Shown: positions 23,308-35,891, counted from the first letter of the stretch. The stretch: DNA of 64,000 nt from Hirundichthys speculiger (GCA_018398805.1 JAGFBZ010000861.1:1031501-1095500), one strand, 5' to 3'. Notes: generated by a model from the sequence alone, not told the origin. Numbers and translations are program-made.

Positions 23308-25100
23308 AGACAGTATGTCACAGTTTGATTGTGTGAGGAGGTATGTGCTGTGGAAATCAGCGTAATAGAGTTGGATGTGGTCCACAATAGAAAGGACTTC
23401 ACTTCAGACAGAGGAGTAAAAGGAGATGAGAAAAGAAAGAAACCATTAAAAACACAACAGAGAAATGAAGCATTGCTGGAAGCCATGAGGCAAATTATAT
23501 GTACATTGCATACATAAAACCAAACATCTGAATACATACTACATTAAATCCTCTTTGTCTTTAATGTCACATCTTAAAAGGTGTCCAAGGCGGCCATTTC
23601 TTTGTCTAATGTTACTTACAGTATATTTTGACATCCAAACTAAGCAACATCTTTTCAATTTATCACTGAGAATGTATTGTCTAGTGACTTTAGAGGTTTA
23701 AAGCAGAATAAACAGGAACTGTGGTGTCATAATTAGTGACATCCGTGCAGTCAAATAACCCTCAAGTCACCATTCTCACAGGAAAAAGTATTGATATTAG
23801 TATGGTGGCCTGCACTGGTGTTCAGTTATTCCACTCTGGGCAACCACCTAAGTCATGACTTCTGTAGATATGAAAGACTTCTGCCAGGGCAGCGGAAAAA
23901 CAATCTCAAGCCTTTCAATACCAGCACGAACAACATTTATGACTCTTCTTTTTTGCTTAAAGATTCCCCCTGAATGATGCACCCTGGAACTTCAAAGAGA
24001 CATTCAAGCTTCAAGTGGCCGTTTCCAAAAATCAACATTTTTAATGATGAAACGCGGCAGACGGACTCTGAAAATGGCAGGACGGCCGCACAGATTTAGA
24101 AGTTCTCCCCATCCTTGCTGACGTTGATGTAATGCAAGTGAAATATTTTGAAGTGCGACTTCAAGGGTGAAAGATGGGGGAGGAGTGAGGAGAGTGGGCT
24201 TTGGAATCTGTATCACTGTATATTCAATGTATTCAGACATGATAGCTGCTCACTTTAAATACAACAGTCCTCTGTGTGTGTCTATGTGAGTTATTTAAAT
24301 CCTCCCATAAAGCTTTGAAGACGAGAGAAGTTGGTCTCCAATCTCCAGCTTTGGCTGATATGCAAACGCAGAGAGAATACACACAGACATCCATACACAC
24401 ATTAACCCCCCCACCACCACCACCATGCACATGCACACACAAAAGAGCCTGTCAGCACAATGCCTTTAAATATAGCCGTCCACAATCTTTTGGCTCTCAA
24501 TTTGCCCACCTTTTTGATAATATGCGCCTGTTTGAAAAAGGGTGAAAGGCAAGGGTAGCATGCAATTTAGAGATACTACTGTGTCGCCATTTGCAGCCTT
24601 CCACCTCTCTCCCTCTTCTTCCCCTTTTTTTTTTACTCTCTCTCCATCTTTTGATTATGCGATTCGCCTTGGCAGACGAACAAATAGAGGAGAGAAAAAG
24701 GTAGTGTTTGACACTACCGTTTTCAATGACAAAATACAATCTATCCAGGGCCAGTAATTTGACGGTGAGGGATTAGCCTAGCGAGAGGTTGGGCCCCAAG
24801 ATTAAGACGAAGCCAGAGTGCGGGGATCTTGAATTTCATCATCTTCAGCACTCGGGCACAATGCCGTATTCTTCCCCCTTTCTCCTCCGCTGTCTGATGA
24901 GGGGTCAGGAGGACTCACCTCTTCTCTTCTTCTGTTTCTCCTCCAAAGAGCAGCACTCACTGCTACAGCCATTCATGTGTCCTGACTTTATATTAGCTCA
25001 GATACCTGAATGGAGGGGGCAGCCTGGGAGATCTCGGCTTTCTTTACATTCATGAACAGACGAGCAGAGTTGGGAGAAAATTAAGATTGTACATTAAGAT

Positions 25101-25101
<1 letters not shown>

Positions 25102-25125
<24 letters not shown>
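25102..25125. repeat. poly-T tract
   Basis: 24 consecutive T. It could be the A-tail of a lost minus-strand retroposon, but I recognise no body next to it. Confidence 0.9.
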
Positions 25126-25131
<6 letters not shown>

Positions 25132-28100
25132 GTCTTTGCACAAAACATTCAGGAGTATGCAGGCACACAAGGATACTTTACCCACTGACACACACGCAGA
25201 CAAACAAAAAGCTGACATAAGGAAGTGATCCAACAGATTTAATAGCTGGCTGAAAAAGTCTTCAGTGATCTGGAGTTGGACTGCCCTCTAGTGGTCAATG
25301 TTATAGTTCCTCTATTTCTACTCAACTGTCCTAGTACATATAAGTTGATTGATTATTAGCTTTAAATATAACAGCACTTCTTTAATATTTTTTCTACATT
25401 TTTTATCTATATATTTTATCTTTTAAATTCAACTGCACACTTGATTTGATTTAGGCTTTCTGTAGGTTTCAGGTATGAAAAGAGCTTTGTTGAAACATTA
25501 ATTTTATTGTACATAAAATTGGACTCTTTGCATTGCATTACATCTGATAAGTCATACTATGTGAGGTTTCAGACCTCCCTTAATTTGTTTTTTTTTTTCT
25601 AAGCAACTACCAAACATGGATAAACATACCTCAATAGCTTTGATGTTTCTATTAACAGTTTTTAATCAATAACTGAGTGAAGGTGTAAGGTTGCTTTCTC
25701 CCTCTCGTCATTCTCCATTCCTGCTCTCAGGAGACCTGCGTGGCTTTGATCTTTCACTCATTAGTCAGGTATGCAGAGACACTGGCAAAGCCCATGTCTT
25801 TTTCTCTTCCTTCCTTGCTCACTCTCACGGTCCGGCCAGAAAATACCAGCTGACCTGCTTGTCTTCTCAACTTTCTCAAAGAAGAGAAAGGTAAAGCACT
25901 GCTGTCATTCACGTGAGTGTCGACGTCAGTGCTCTCTGATTCACCACCTGAATTCCAGGAAAAAAAAAAACTGGTCTGAGGAGTCTGAGGGGTCCTTTGA
26001 TGTTCCCTCTTTCTGCAGCACATTTGGAAGTTGGTTTGTGGGAGTGATCATGAAAAACTGTATATTCTGCCGACCATTGTTCTTTTAGAAGCTCACTGAC
26101 AGGATGAAAGATGAGTTACTTTCAGCAACTCAGAAATCTAAGGTTTGTAAAATGAATTTTAAAAAAAATGTCTTGTCTTCTCCCACAAACAGCCAATAAC
26201 AGATCTGACATGTTATTACTATTCCAATAACATTTCTCAGCAACATTACATTCTGATTCAAGCACCACAGACTTTTTTCCAACTCAAAAATGAACAAAAA
26301 ACAAAATCAAACAAAAAACAATGTAAGACTTTTAAAATCAATAGTTTAGTCGATCTATCTATACTACACCTGCGAACACTATCTATACCAGCGAATATGC
26401 AGGTATAGATAGTGGATGGAGGGATAATAATTGCCAAATCCATAAAACCTCCCCTTATAAAACTATATATTCAAAAAAATAAAAGATTAAAAAAAAAAAA
26501 ACATCAATGTTAATCTTTTATTTGTAGGTTTCACAACATTACCACCAAACAAGCATAATCTTCTTGGCACTGTCATAATAATGTGAAATATCAAAATAAT
26601 CAAAATGTGTTTTATAAGTTCTATTCTATCATTATTGAAACACTTTCTATCGCAATATATATCATTATTGAATTATTATCCAGCTCCATTTAAAACCCAA
26701 CTGTTACTAGTACAGAAAACATTTCTGTAAGAATTTTGAAATGATTTAAAACTGAAGACGCATATGCACCACACGCACACCGACTATTCCAGCGCACGTA
26801 TGCCTCCTCGTTTGAATTATATCATCTGCCTGGAGGACGACTTTCAAACAGCTCTGCATCTACAGGAAGAGTCGCTCCAAGTCCACACAACAGGTGAAGT
26901 CATCAGTCACATCAAAAGTACTCAGTATTCAGACTTTTGCACACATTTCCTGAAAGATAAACGCTGTCAGTTATTAGTTGAGAAGCATTTATTGTTAAAA
27001 TAACAGTAATGATCAACACAACCAGACTGACCCAGTTGATTTCCAGTTGACTGCTGACTGAAACAGATTTGACAGTTATATGCATGTGTGAGTAATGAAG
27101 CCCTTGTTAACGAAGGTGGAAGTGAAATGAGCCTTACTACTGTGATTATAGTTGTGTCTTTGATAGAACGCTTTATCAATATTAGCGTTCTCAAACATCA
27201 TGAAAACTTTCTCACCAAAGCAGCAGAGAGCAGAGGTCACAACTGCATGAATTCAAAGTACTCTGGAGGCGTTCACACGCTTTTTAAGTGAAATGTTCTC
27301 GAAAATAGTGAATCATGTGACTCAGTCACAACTGTCATTAATATTGGGGACTTTTAGGACCCCCTTGGCTTTCCTGTTAGTCCATAAAGTGACAAAAGTA
27401 GAAACATTTTTGGACCAACACTTGACAGCACAGCACCATGAAAGCAGAGTATTTTTCCCTGCTCGATGACACACATCTCTGTACTGACATCTCAGCTGGC
27501 ACACGCTAGCACAGCGAGCGATGTGTTAGCGTATGAACAGTGTAGCGGTTGTACCAACTCAACGTGTGGAGTTAGTGACGGAAAAAGTGATGGAAAAAGG
27601 TTTTTTTCTTCTTTTTTGTGAGTACTTTTCATGTAGAATAAAGTCATAGCTATCATACTTACACACTGAAATTCCTCAAACTATAAGAACAATTGCTCTC
27701 TGCAATACAAAGAACTGGTCACAAGATAACTAAGACAAGAGAGGGTAAAGTTAAAATACAAAGACCTCATTTATTCTAAATGTCATTATTACTTTGGCAC
27801 AACATGCTGCATAAAATAGCCTTGGGAGATGTGCTGAAAGAGCAAATGGCCAAATTTAAATCATAATTTTTCTCTCCAACTTGATTTCTGTCCCTTCCGT
27901 CTCAATCCATCGTTTCTGATCTACAAAATTCCCCCTACGCTGTTTCCAGGAAGTTACTGGGAGCTCTGCTTTTTGTTACAGTAAACTCGTAAACTAAATC
28001 AAAACAAGCAACAGTCCAGCCTTTTATTTCTAGTTTTTGCTGCCTTCAGCAGTAAGTTAACCTCACAGACGGAAACAGTGAAAGGCATTCATGATCGTCG

Positions 28101-28621
28101 TCATCATCATAAGAGTGACGGAAACGTTGTAAACTCTCGCTGGTAGTGAAGTTACAAGCTACACCGGATTATTTTCTAAATTCCCTGGAAACTACATCCT
28201 AACACCAGGAAACCGTGCCCAGCTGGCACTGCCGTCATGTATAAGTCAACTCAGTGCAGGAGGTTTAATATTGGTGCTTCACACTTTAAAAAGCATGTAA
28301 TGACATTAACTAACCACATGGTGGCAGAAGCTGCATGTGAAAATAAAAGGAGTTTGCAGAGTAACAGTAAATACTGACATGGAGCTTTTATTATCTCAAT
28401 TTTTTTTTCTTTAAAGTTTTGATCACCTCTTATTGCACCCAACATGTACACAACTCATCATTTCCTACTATTGTCTCCTGCCACCAAGTTAAAATACAAA
28501 GACTTCCTGCCAGAAAAATAAATAAAACAGAATAAATAAACTAAGTGACAGCTAAAGGACAAATACAAACATATGAAAAGGTTCGGGGGAAATATGGACA
28601 ACAACATAACGTAGCACTCAC

Positions 28622-28675
28622 ATTTTCAATGACGAACGTCCACTCTTTGTCCTCAAATTCCTCTGCATGGGGATC
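28622..28675 (-). CDS. ehbp1: ehbp1 coding exon 4 (NT-C2 domain)
   Basis: A 54-nt, phase 0-0 exon of 18 codons, DPHAEEFEDKEWTFVIEN, the same as the EHBP1 family sequence I recall. It is flanked by a TTGCAG acceptor and a GTGAGT donor. Because it is symmetric and divisible by three, skipping it would keep the frame but remove a core strand of the C2 fold. A 23-kb intron follows it. Confidence 0.97.
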
Positions 28676-30170
28676 CTGCAAGAGCACAAAAACATAATTT
28701 AATTCAATTTCCTTTTCCCCTTCATTTTGGTTTAATCCCAAGAGTTCCAACAGAAAAAACACAGAGTCAATGAGTGACAGCTCCTCTACTCACTCTTTAT
28801 TCTCGCTCTATTCATCCATTAACCTGTTTTTAAAAATCCTATTTTTCTTTTTATAAATGGAGTTCTTTCCGTCTCCTGGTTAACTTGACGTTACAGAAGC
28901 TGCTGACTGTGCTTTTACTTGTAGAACAACAATAATGTAAACTGAAGAAATAGAAACCAGGAACATTTTCATCAGAATGAGCAAAAGTTAGAACTTTAAA
29001 TGTCTGTCTGGGTCTTTCTAGCTTTCTGGGAGTCTGATTACATCTGCGTTGTCTGTTTTGAAACGTTCGTGCATCTCTCTGCTCTCTGGCTTCCTGTCTT
29101 CCTTCTCATTTCGCTCCGGATGATGAGAGTAGACAGTAATGGATGCAGCAAAAAAATAAAAAGCAAGCAGCTACGTCTTGTAATGCTCTAAGTGTCCTTG
29201 AATACCCTCCACTACACACGCAAGAATATGCACGGCACACGCAATGACGGATTATTGCTGCAAACACACAGCGCACCTTTACAGAAAGCAGATGCATGCT
29301 TGCGCAGCCCAAGATGGACACTTTTTTTTTTTTGGAGACTGTTTGAGATGCGAGTCCATCTCAGGATTTCAGCATGTGACTGCTGAGATCTTCCATGTCA
29401 TAAGCAAACCTTAATCTCTAAACCCACTGAAAATACATACGCACATACATAAATAAAAGCGCGTGCAAAATAATGTACTTAATAAATCCTATCAGTCACA
29501 AAATTTTATACTTTTATGATTCCAAGATTCAAGCATTTAATCACGGCACACTGACCCAAATACAAAAAATAAAAAAATAAAATGAAAATCAAAGAATTAA
29601 CTAAAATAGCTCTTAGCATCTTATTTGAGTGCCAATCTTGTCATTTATCAAATAAAACCTTAACAACCAAATTCAGACCTTTTCAAAACTCATCAGCCAA
29701 TCTCTAATAAAAAAATGGATATTTTCTCCAACTGGTCAAACTGCTTCTAATAGATTTTTCCTTTTCAGACCAACATGTATATTGATGTGGAAACATGCGA
29801 CACACATGCACACAAACAAATAACTGCCATGATGCCTATTTCCCCCCCTCTCATGACTGCATCTGTGACACACCCTGAGAAATCAATACTCCTGCAGTCA
29901 CACACACGGCGCCGTGGTACAAATGCCATCAGCACTCTCATCCCCATACACCTCATTATTTCACAAACCGCTGATCCAAGCTGTGTCACTTTCATCACCT
30001 AACGGCTTTCAACATCAACAAGGATCTGTCTGTCCAGCCCCATCGTCTGTCTTGAAAATGCAGATGCAACATTAACAAACACACAAGCCAAATCCAAACT
30101 AACTAATCCTATCACAATAAATGTTTAAACTGGGAAATTTTACACTTTTATCTACTAAATGAGCTCATTT
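28676..30170 (-). other. ehbp1: ehbp1 intron (coding exons 3-4), left part
   Basis: AT-rich, without recognisable repeats or RNA genes. A poly-T run is near 29321-29331. Confidence 0.65.
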
Positions 30171-30179
30171 CAAATTTGA

Positions 30180-31095
30180 TTCCTGCTTCCTTGACTCCAA
30201 AAAGTTGGCACAGGGGCAACAAATCTCTGAAAAAGCAAGACCTTTTTAAAAAGATCCAGCTGGGAGAACATCTAACAACTAATGAAGTTAGTTGATATCA
30301 GGGCTGTAACATGATCAGCTATAAAGAGATGATTAGAGAAGCAGAGTCTCTCAGAAGTAAAGATGGGTAGAGGCTCTCACATCTGTGAAAGGGTGCCTGA
30401 AAAGATTGTGGATCCTTTAAGCACAATGTTCGTCAACGTCAAATTGCAAAGGCTTGAAAAAGAAAATCTCAACATCTGCAGTGCAGAACATCAACTATGA
30501 ATGCAGAAAGGTATATAAAGGTTTTAGAGCAACATCTGCTCCCCTCCAGATGTCTATTTCAGGGAAAGGTCTTGTGTATTTCAGCAGGACGATGCTAAAA
30601 CACATCCCAGCAGCTTTTAACAACACCATGGCTTCATCAGAGAAGAGTCCAGGAGCTGAACTGACCTGCCTGCAGTCCAGATCTTTCACCTGTAGAGAAC
30701 ATTAAAGAAAAATACGCAAAAGATGACCGCAAACTCTCCAGCAGCTGGAAACCTGTCAGGCAAGAATGGGACCAGCTTCCAACACCAAAACTCCAGAAAC
30801 TCAGAACCTCGATGCCTCGTCTATAAACTGTTTTGAAAAGAAGAGGAGATGCTCCACCGTGGTGAACAAGCTCCTGTCCAACTACTTAGAGAGCTGGAGC
30901 AGGGATCAAATTTGAAAATGAGCTCATTCTGTGCACAAAACTGTTAAAATTCCTCAAAAATAAACAAATGTTTAAACATTTGTTATGTTATCTATGTTCT
31001 TCTGTGAATAGAATATTGGCTCATGTGATTTAAGAGTCTTTTAGTTTTCATTTTATTCAAATTTAAATAGCGTCCCAACTTTTCAAGAATTCAGG
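30180..31095 (+). mobile_element. Tc1-like transposon relic
   Basis: The block contains 'TTTCAGCAGGACGATGCTAA' near 30578, matching the FQQDDAxxH motif around the second catalytic Asp of Tc1/IS630 transposases. It is followed by decayed C-terminal sequence in several frames. The right edge 'AGCGTCCCAACTTTT' near 31070 resembles a Tc1-like terminal sequence common in fish. All frames are broken. The left end was not defined. Confidence 0.65.
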
Positions 31096-31503
31096 TTGTG
31101 ATTTCGATATTTCCTTGTCATTTACAAAAGGTTCAGATAAGGATGGACTACATCTCTATCTGATTATCTGATACATGAAATACTATTCAGCCCAGATGTT
31201 CTGTGTAGAACTTTAAACCAGACAGAACTAGAAGAATATCTCCAGTTTCATTTGAATCACTTCACTTTCAGCTTTCAGCCCAGCTGTGGGACTGGGTTTT
31301 GCTGCTCTCAACCCCACAAACCTCAAAACAAATCACTTTTGGGAAAACGAGATCAGGCAACCTCAGTGTGCAATAACAAGAGACCAATGAGGAGACAAAG
31401 AAAACGGGACCGAAGTCCAGCACCGGGTGAAGGGAGTTTTTATGAAGAGCTTAACAAACAAAAACCAGAAATGAGAATCATTCAACATTAGACTTACAGT
31501 TTA

Positions 31504-33062
31504 GTCCAGAAGTACAGTATTTGGACAATGACAGCATTTTTTTTCCTTTATACACCACCACAAGCTGAAAGTCTTTAGCAGTCAATGTGAGCCTAAAGTC
31601 TTGTTGTGGAAAAAATTACGATCCGATCTCGATGAGAAAATCAGAATAGAATTTATTACAGAGAAAAAAGACAGACATACAAATAACTTGTGCGCACAAG
31701 GAGAGCGACAAGCCACCACTCCGCAGAGTGCTGGCTGATGACTCTACAGATACAAAGATGAGGCTGATCTTTATACCAAGACAGCAAAGGTGTTACAGGT
31801 TTGCATACAGAGTGTGGACACAGCAGGTGGTGGTGGAGGCAGAGACAGTTGCCTTAGCCATTTGTCTGCAAACAGACTGATTGAGTTTAGGGATGTCATA
31901 CAGAGGTATTTGTTGAGAACAGATTGATTGCTAAACTCAATGTTAAACAATCCCTTGATCAAGAAGTTATTTAGTTGATGCTAATTGAATTTAGAAAGTC
32001 ACAGCTGACCCCCGCTGTGTCTCCTAGATCAATGAGCCACAGCAGACCCCCGTGCTTGCCTTTTGTCAGACATTTGGTCTCGTGTGACACAGACAAATCA
32101 CTTTTAAACATATTGTTAGATGACAAAATTACAAGATGAAATAAACCAAATAAAAAATTTCCTCCACAGTCTGGAGCTCACTGATACCAAGTCTGACACT
32201 GAATGTGGCACTAGTTTTCGTTCAAAATGTCTTGAGTTACTTTCACAGTCTGCTTCGAGTCTTCATCCATCTGCACTGTGCTGTCGAATCAGTTTTATAT
32301 CAACTGGCTGAATATGAGCAGAGAACAGAACTTCCATCAGCTGTCACATCATCAACAACCACCAGGGAGCCCGTCCCAGAGGCAGACATGCATGTCCATG
32401 CCAGAACACTGGCTCAGTCATGTTTGACACATGATCTGGTTTGCTTCCGGATCATGAGCTGTTCCTTAACGTACTTTTTCTCTTCCCATCATTCTGATAC
32501 CAGAATCTGATTTCAGAGAATTGGAGGATTTTTATAGATTCTGGCAAAGTCTAATATGGCTTTTATCTTCTTGAATGTTACCAGTGGTTTGGACCTCGTA
32601 TTTACATTCATAAAGGCATCTCTTCATCGTAGATTTTGATAATGATATGCTTAACTTCTCCAGAGTATTCTGGATTTCTGTTGAAGTCTAGAAGGGTTTT
32701 TCTTCACCAAGGATAGAATTTTGTGATCATCCACTTCAGCTGTCTTCTGTGACTTTCCAGAAGCTTACCGGTGCTTTCTTCTTCTCTCAGACTAATACCA
32801 AACTGTTGATTTGGCCACACATAAAGTTTTTTGCTATTTCCTCTTATAGATCAATTTTTCCATCTAATGATTGGCCTCCTTTACGTGAGCTGAGATCTTC
32901 ATGTTGGTAGGTCCAGTCAAACAGCTACCAAATACCAACAACACCTGACAGCATCTCCAGAACTTTAATTTGCTTCATTTGTCTTGAAGTACTGAAATAA
33001 TGGACTGCTCCATGTTATTTAATGTCTTTTCAGTGAAGTGCCCAAAAACCTTTGAACAATTT
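31504..33062. mobile_element. old DNA transposon copy, split by an LTR
   Basis: Both edges carry a semi-palindromic Tc1-like terminal motif, 'GTCCAGAAGTACAGTATTTG' on the left and 'GCCCAAAAACCTTTGAACAA' on the right, each close to GTCCAAAAGTATTTGGACAA. The inside is diverged and non-coding to my eye. A solo LTR sits at 31605-32101. Family and limits are tentative. Confidence 0.4.
31605..32101 (-). mobile_element. solo LTR of an endogenous retrovirus-like element
   Basis: Read on the minus strand it begins TGATTTG and ends CCACA, as LTRs do. It contains TATAAA at 31769-31774 and the polyadenylation signal AATAAA at 31652-31657, in the right order and spacing for U3-R-U5. It is flanked by near-matching 5-bp duplications, CTTGT (31600-31604) and CTTTT (32102-32106). 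Length 497 bp. No gag, pol or env sequence is adjacent, so this is the product of LTR-LTR recombination. Confidence 0.75.
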
Positions 33063-33069
33063 AAAAGCA

Positions 33070-33841
33070 AAGATAATTAAAATCTGTATTAGTCAGTCAG
33101 ATATTTAGGTGCTAATGATGCTAATTTGTTCAAATGATTTCTAAACATACAACAACTTAAAACTAAATTAATTCTGCATGTAAGTGCTTCTGTTAAACAT
33201 CACAATCAAAGCTGATTTTATTAGGAATTAACATGCGGATTTTATTATCAGGATTGTGTTTGCTTGCTTGTTTAATTTCCACCGATGTGAAGCTTAGAAG
33301 AGGACATAGCCAGAGTTATTTGAGTTGGGCTACTTCCAGCAGTACTGGGTGAACTTTGCCTACGCTGCCTTTGATATGCGTCTCATTGCAAAAATAACTT
33401 ATCAAGCAAAAGGAAGTGGAAGATAAGAGATGCCAGTATTTACAGCGGTGCCAATCAAGCAAAGCAAAGGCCTAGAAAACTGAACAGATCCTCATGAAAG
33501 CATATAACCTAGCATGAAGAGGATCGTATTCACTGTTTATGGAGTTACTGCACACGCATGTGATCAAAAATGAAACAGGTTACATTTCTGTTTTGTGGAG
33601 GAAGTGCAGGTTTTAGAGGACGGAGGCCTTGCTGAGGCAGAGAGAAGTAACAGGACACGGAGCAGCAAGCTGGTCTGTCGGCACAGAGGCCTGGCATGTT
33701 TAAGTAAGCCAGGCACTGTGACAGATACTGCGTATAACATGTCACTTACTGACAACTGTGTTACCACATCTATGCAGACCTTTGAAAAATGTTTTAAAAG
33801 TCTAAATCAGGATGGAAATTGATTAAAAAGCTGAGCTCTAC
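33070..33841 (-). other. ehbp1: ehbp1 intron (coding exons 3-4), part next to exon 3
   Basis: Unique-looking sequence; no repeat, exon or RNA gene recognised. Confidence 0.65.
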
Positions 33842-33938
33842 CTTAAAAAGAGTGACGGTGATCTCAATATTCTCTGGTACGGGCCACACCACAACACCTC
33901 TGTATGGATTTTTGATGCCAGGGCTGCCAGCTGTGGGA
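33842..33938 (-). CDS. ehbp1: ehbp1 coding exon 3 (NT-C2 domain), with a 1-nt frameshift
   Basis: Runs from a TGTAG acceptor to an AAG|GTAGAG donor. The first six codons read SHSWQP. From there the frame moves by one base and continues GIKNPYRGVVVWPVPENIEI and on to a final Phe-Lys, the expected conserved core of the NT-C2 domain. The family reads the two blocks without a break, so 96 nt (32 codons) are expected and 97 are present. The extra base is in a CCC run at about 33921-33923 (GGG on the plus strand). No nearby canonical acceptor restores the frame. An assembly or sequencing error in a short homopolymer is the simplest explanation; a true allele-specific break is possible. Confidence 0.93.
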
Positions 33939-34067
33939 CTACAGGACAGACGGGACAAAAAGAAAAAAAGAAAAGAAAATATTAGATTTGTGAATGAAAA
34001 ACCTTGAATCATCTCTTCATTTTTTTTTTCAAGAATTTTTCAAGAATTTTTTTAATGAAATAAAAAC
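33939..34067 (-). other. ehbp1: short ehbp1 intron between coding exons 2 and 3
   Basis: 129 bp, T-rich on the transcribed strand before the TGTAG acceptor. Its donor GTTTTTA is non-consensus beyond the GT. Confidence 0.9.
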
Positions 34068-34125
34068 CTTAGACGATTTCCGCCGACTTCTGCGTGTCCA
34101 AACCACCACCAGTTTGTCAGGTTGC
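34068..34125 (-). CDS. ehbp1: ehbp1 coding exon 2 (NT-C2 domain)
   Basis: A 58-nt exon that completes Trp35 and adds 19 codons, QPDKLVVVWTRRSRRKSSK, a basic strand-loop part of the NT-C2 domain. The acceptor is a clear CACAG. The donor is AAG followed by GTTTTTA, which is unusually weak because it lacks the usual purine at +3 and G at +5. The exon ends in phase 0. It lies only 129 bp before coding exon 3, while a 19-kb intron precedes it. Confidence 0.95.
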
Positions 34126-34453
34126 CTGTGAGATAGGAGGAAAAAAAAAGATGAGTGGGAAAAATTCTAAATCTAGTTATTCACTTATCAAAACATCTCT
34201 GACACCATCAAGTCATGCATCAACATATCATGACTGTCAGACAACATGACTAAGAATTTAAATGTTTCTGCTAATAAAACCTTAATAAGATTTCTACTAA
34301 ACAAACACAAACATATATGCACACAGAACTGCACAGTCTGGTGGTATAAATAAATCATGATGAGACAACTGACCCCTGCCTTTGTCTCTAGACTGCAGCA
34401 GCACACAGAGCGCAGCATGGTCTTACATAGTCATGCAGAAACACACTGTATAT

Positions 34454-35102
34454 TAGTGCTGGGCGATATGGAAAAAATCATATATCACGATATGGACTAT
34501 TTTATATCACGATAACGATATAACACGATATACCATAATAAAGTATGTTTTCAGTTATTCTCTGAAAAGTTTGACAAAAATGTAATTGCTTACTTTTCAA
34601 CTTTATTTTGAAAGGACATTTAGCTGAACTGTCACAAACATACATTTTAGCGCAGCAAAAAACAGGTAGGTACAGAGGTAGAGTAGCTTTCACTTTTTTT
34701 TTTAAAGTGCACAACAGTTTCTGAGAGGAAAAACACATTTTTGCACTGAAGTTTAGCTATAAAAAATAAACACAAATTATTTTTCAACTTTCTGAAATCT
34801 GTAACCTTGTAGTGCAAAGTTTGCAAACCAATATAAAGTGTCTAAAGTAAACATCAGGGTTGAAGAGAACTCAGTTTAAGGCATTAACCATGAATAAAAG
34901 TGCAAACATAAAAGGCTACTTTGTAGAAGTAGATATGATTCTATCAAATTGATCATTGCAGGTTATTTAATTACATATTTGCTGTAATAATTGATAAATT
35001 AGGTTAGAACGATAGAAACGATAGAAACGATAGAAGAGAAATGGCACGATATACACTTTTATATTGTCCCCACGATATATATTGTCATATTGCCCAGCAC
35101 TA
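34454..35102. mobile_element. non-autonomous hAT element
   Basis: The ends are TAGTGCTGGGCGATATG and, inward from the right, TAGTGCTGGGCAATATG, with a perfect 8-bp target duplication CTGTATAT at 34446-34453 and 35103-35110. The subterminal regions are full of CGATATA motifs. At 649 bp with no coding capacity, it was moved in trans. Confidence 0.93.
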
Positions 35103-35249
35103 CTGTATATAGTTAATAAGTTAATCTTGTGTGTTATTTTCCCATTTTGTTGCCTAACAATCGACTATTACAGTGGAATATGGAGGTGGACGTCATATAT
35201 GAGGATACAACTTTAAACGCATCTCCTCTTAAATCACCTCCATGTTGCT

Positions 35250-35620
35250 TCAGCAGGACACGATGGGTCGTTTCCATTCTGACTGGTGACCAGTTCTCTG
35301 GAAGACTGAAATACGTTTCCCTCAAGAATTTGCCCGTATGTGGCAACAATCATTATTCATTTAATTCAGACCAATTTCTCAAATCCTGCCAATGAAAAAC
35401 TTCCCATCAGCATGATGCTGCCACCACCACCACGCAGGAACAGCGGTAGTTCCCGACGTGATAACAGGTGTTGGGTCTGCAGTCTTCATCGGACCAGAGC
35501 TCCATCTCCTACGTTTCAGCAGTCTCCCAGATGTCTGCTGGCAAACTCTAAACGATGCGTACTTCAGACGTTGGCTTTCACTAAATTTTCATTCTTGTTC
35601 CGTGTCATGAACGCACACAG
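35250..35620 (-). mobile_element. Tc1-type transposon fragment
   Basis: Contains 'CAGCATGATGCTGCCACCAC' near 35410, the reverse complement of the GGGGSIM coding stretch of Tc1 transposases. The flanking sequence looks like antisense transposase. Short and without ends. Confidence 0.55.
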
Positions 35621-35891
35621 AGCGTGTTAGAAAGCCATTCCTATGCAGAAACACACATATTGTAGATTTTCATACTACATCACTTTTGCTTTAGACAGTT
35701 AAAAGAACTGGCTCTGTGTTGGGGCTGGGCCATATGACCTGAAAGCAATATAACCATCAACTGATATTTTACTTCATGATTAATGAACAATCAACTAAGT
35801 TTATATTTTTTGCACCCATAATTCACTGACAAGGTTTTTGCTTTAAGATGTAACTATTAAAACTTGGATATTTTTCTAATGAGTATATATA

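Larger units (their letters stand above)
21970..28621. other. ehbp1: right part of the 23-kb ehbp1 intron
   Basis: Contains short CA/GT tracts (22193-22209, 22794-22806, 23283-23307), a poly-T run (25102-25125) and a 12-bp inverted repeat at 26378-26413. Some blocks look like conserved non-coding DNA (22690-22770 and 24480-24860, see findings). I found no exon. Confidence 0.6.
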
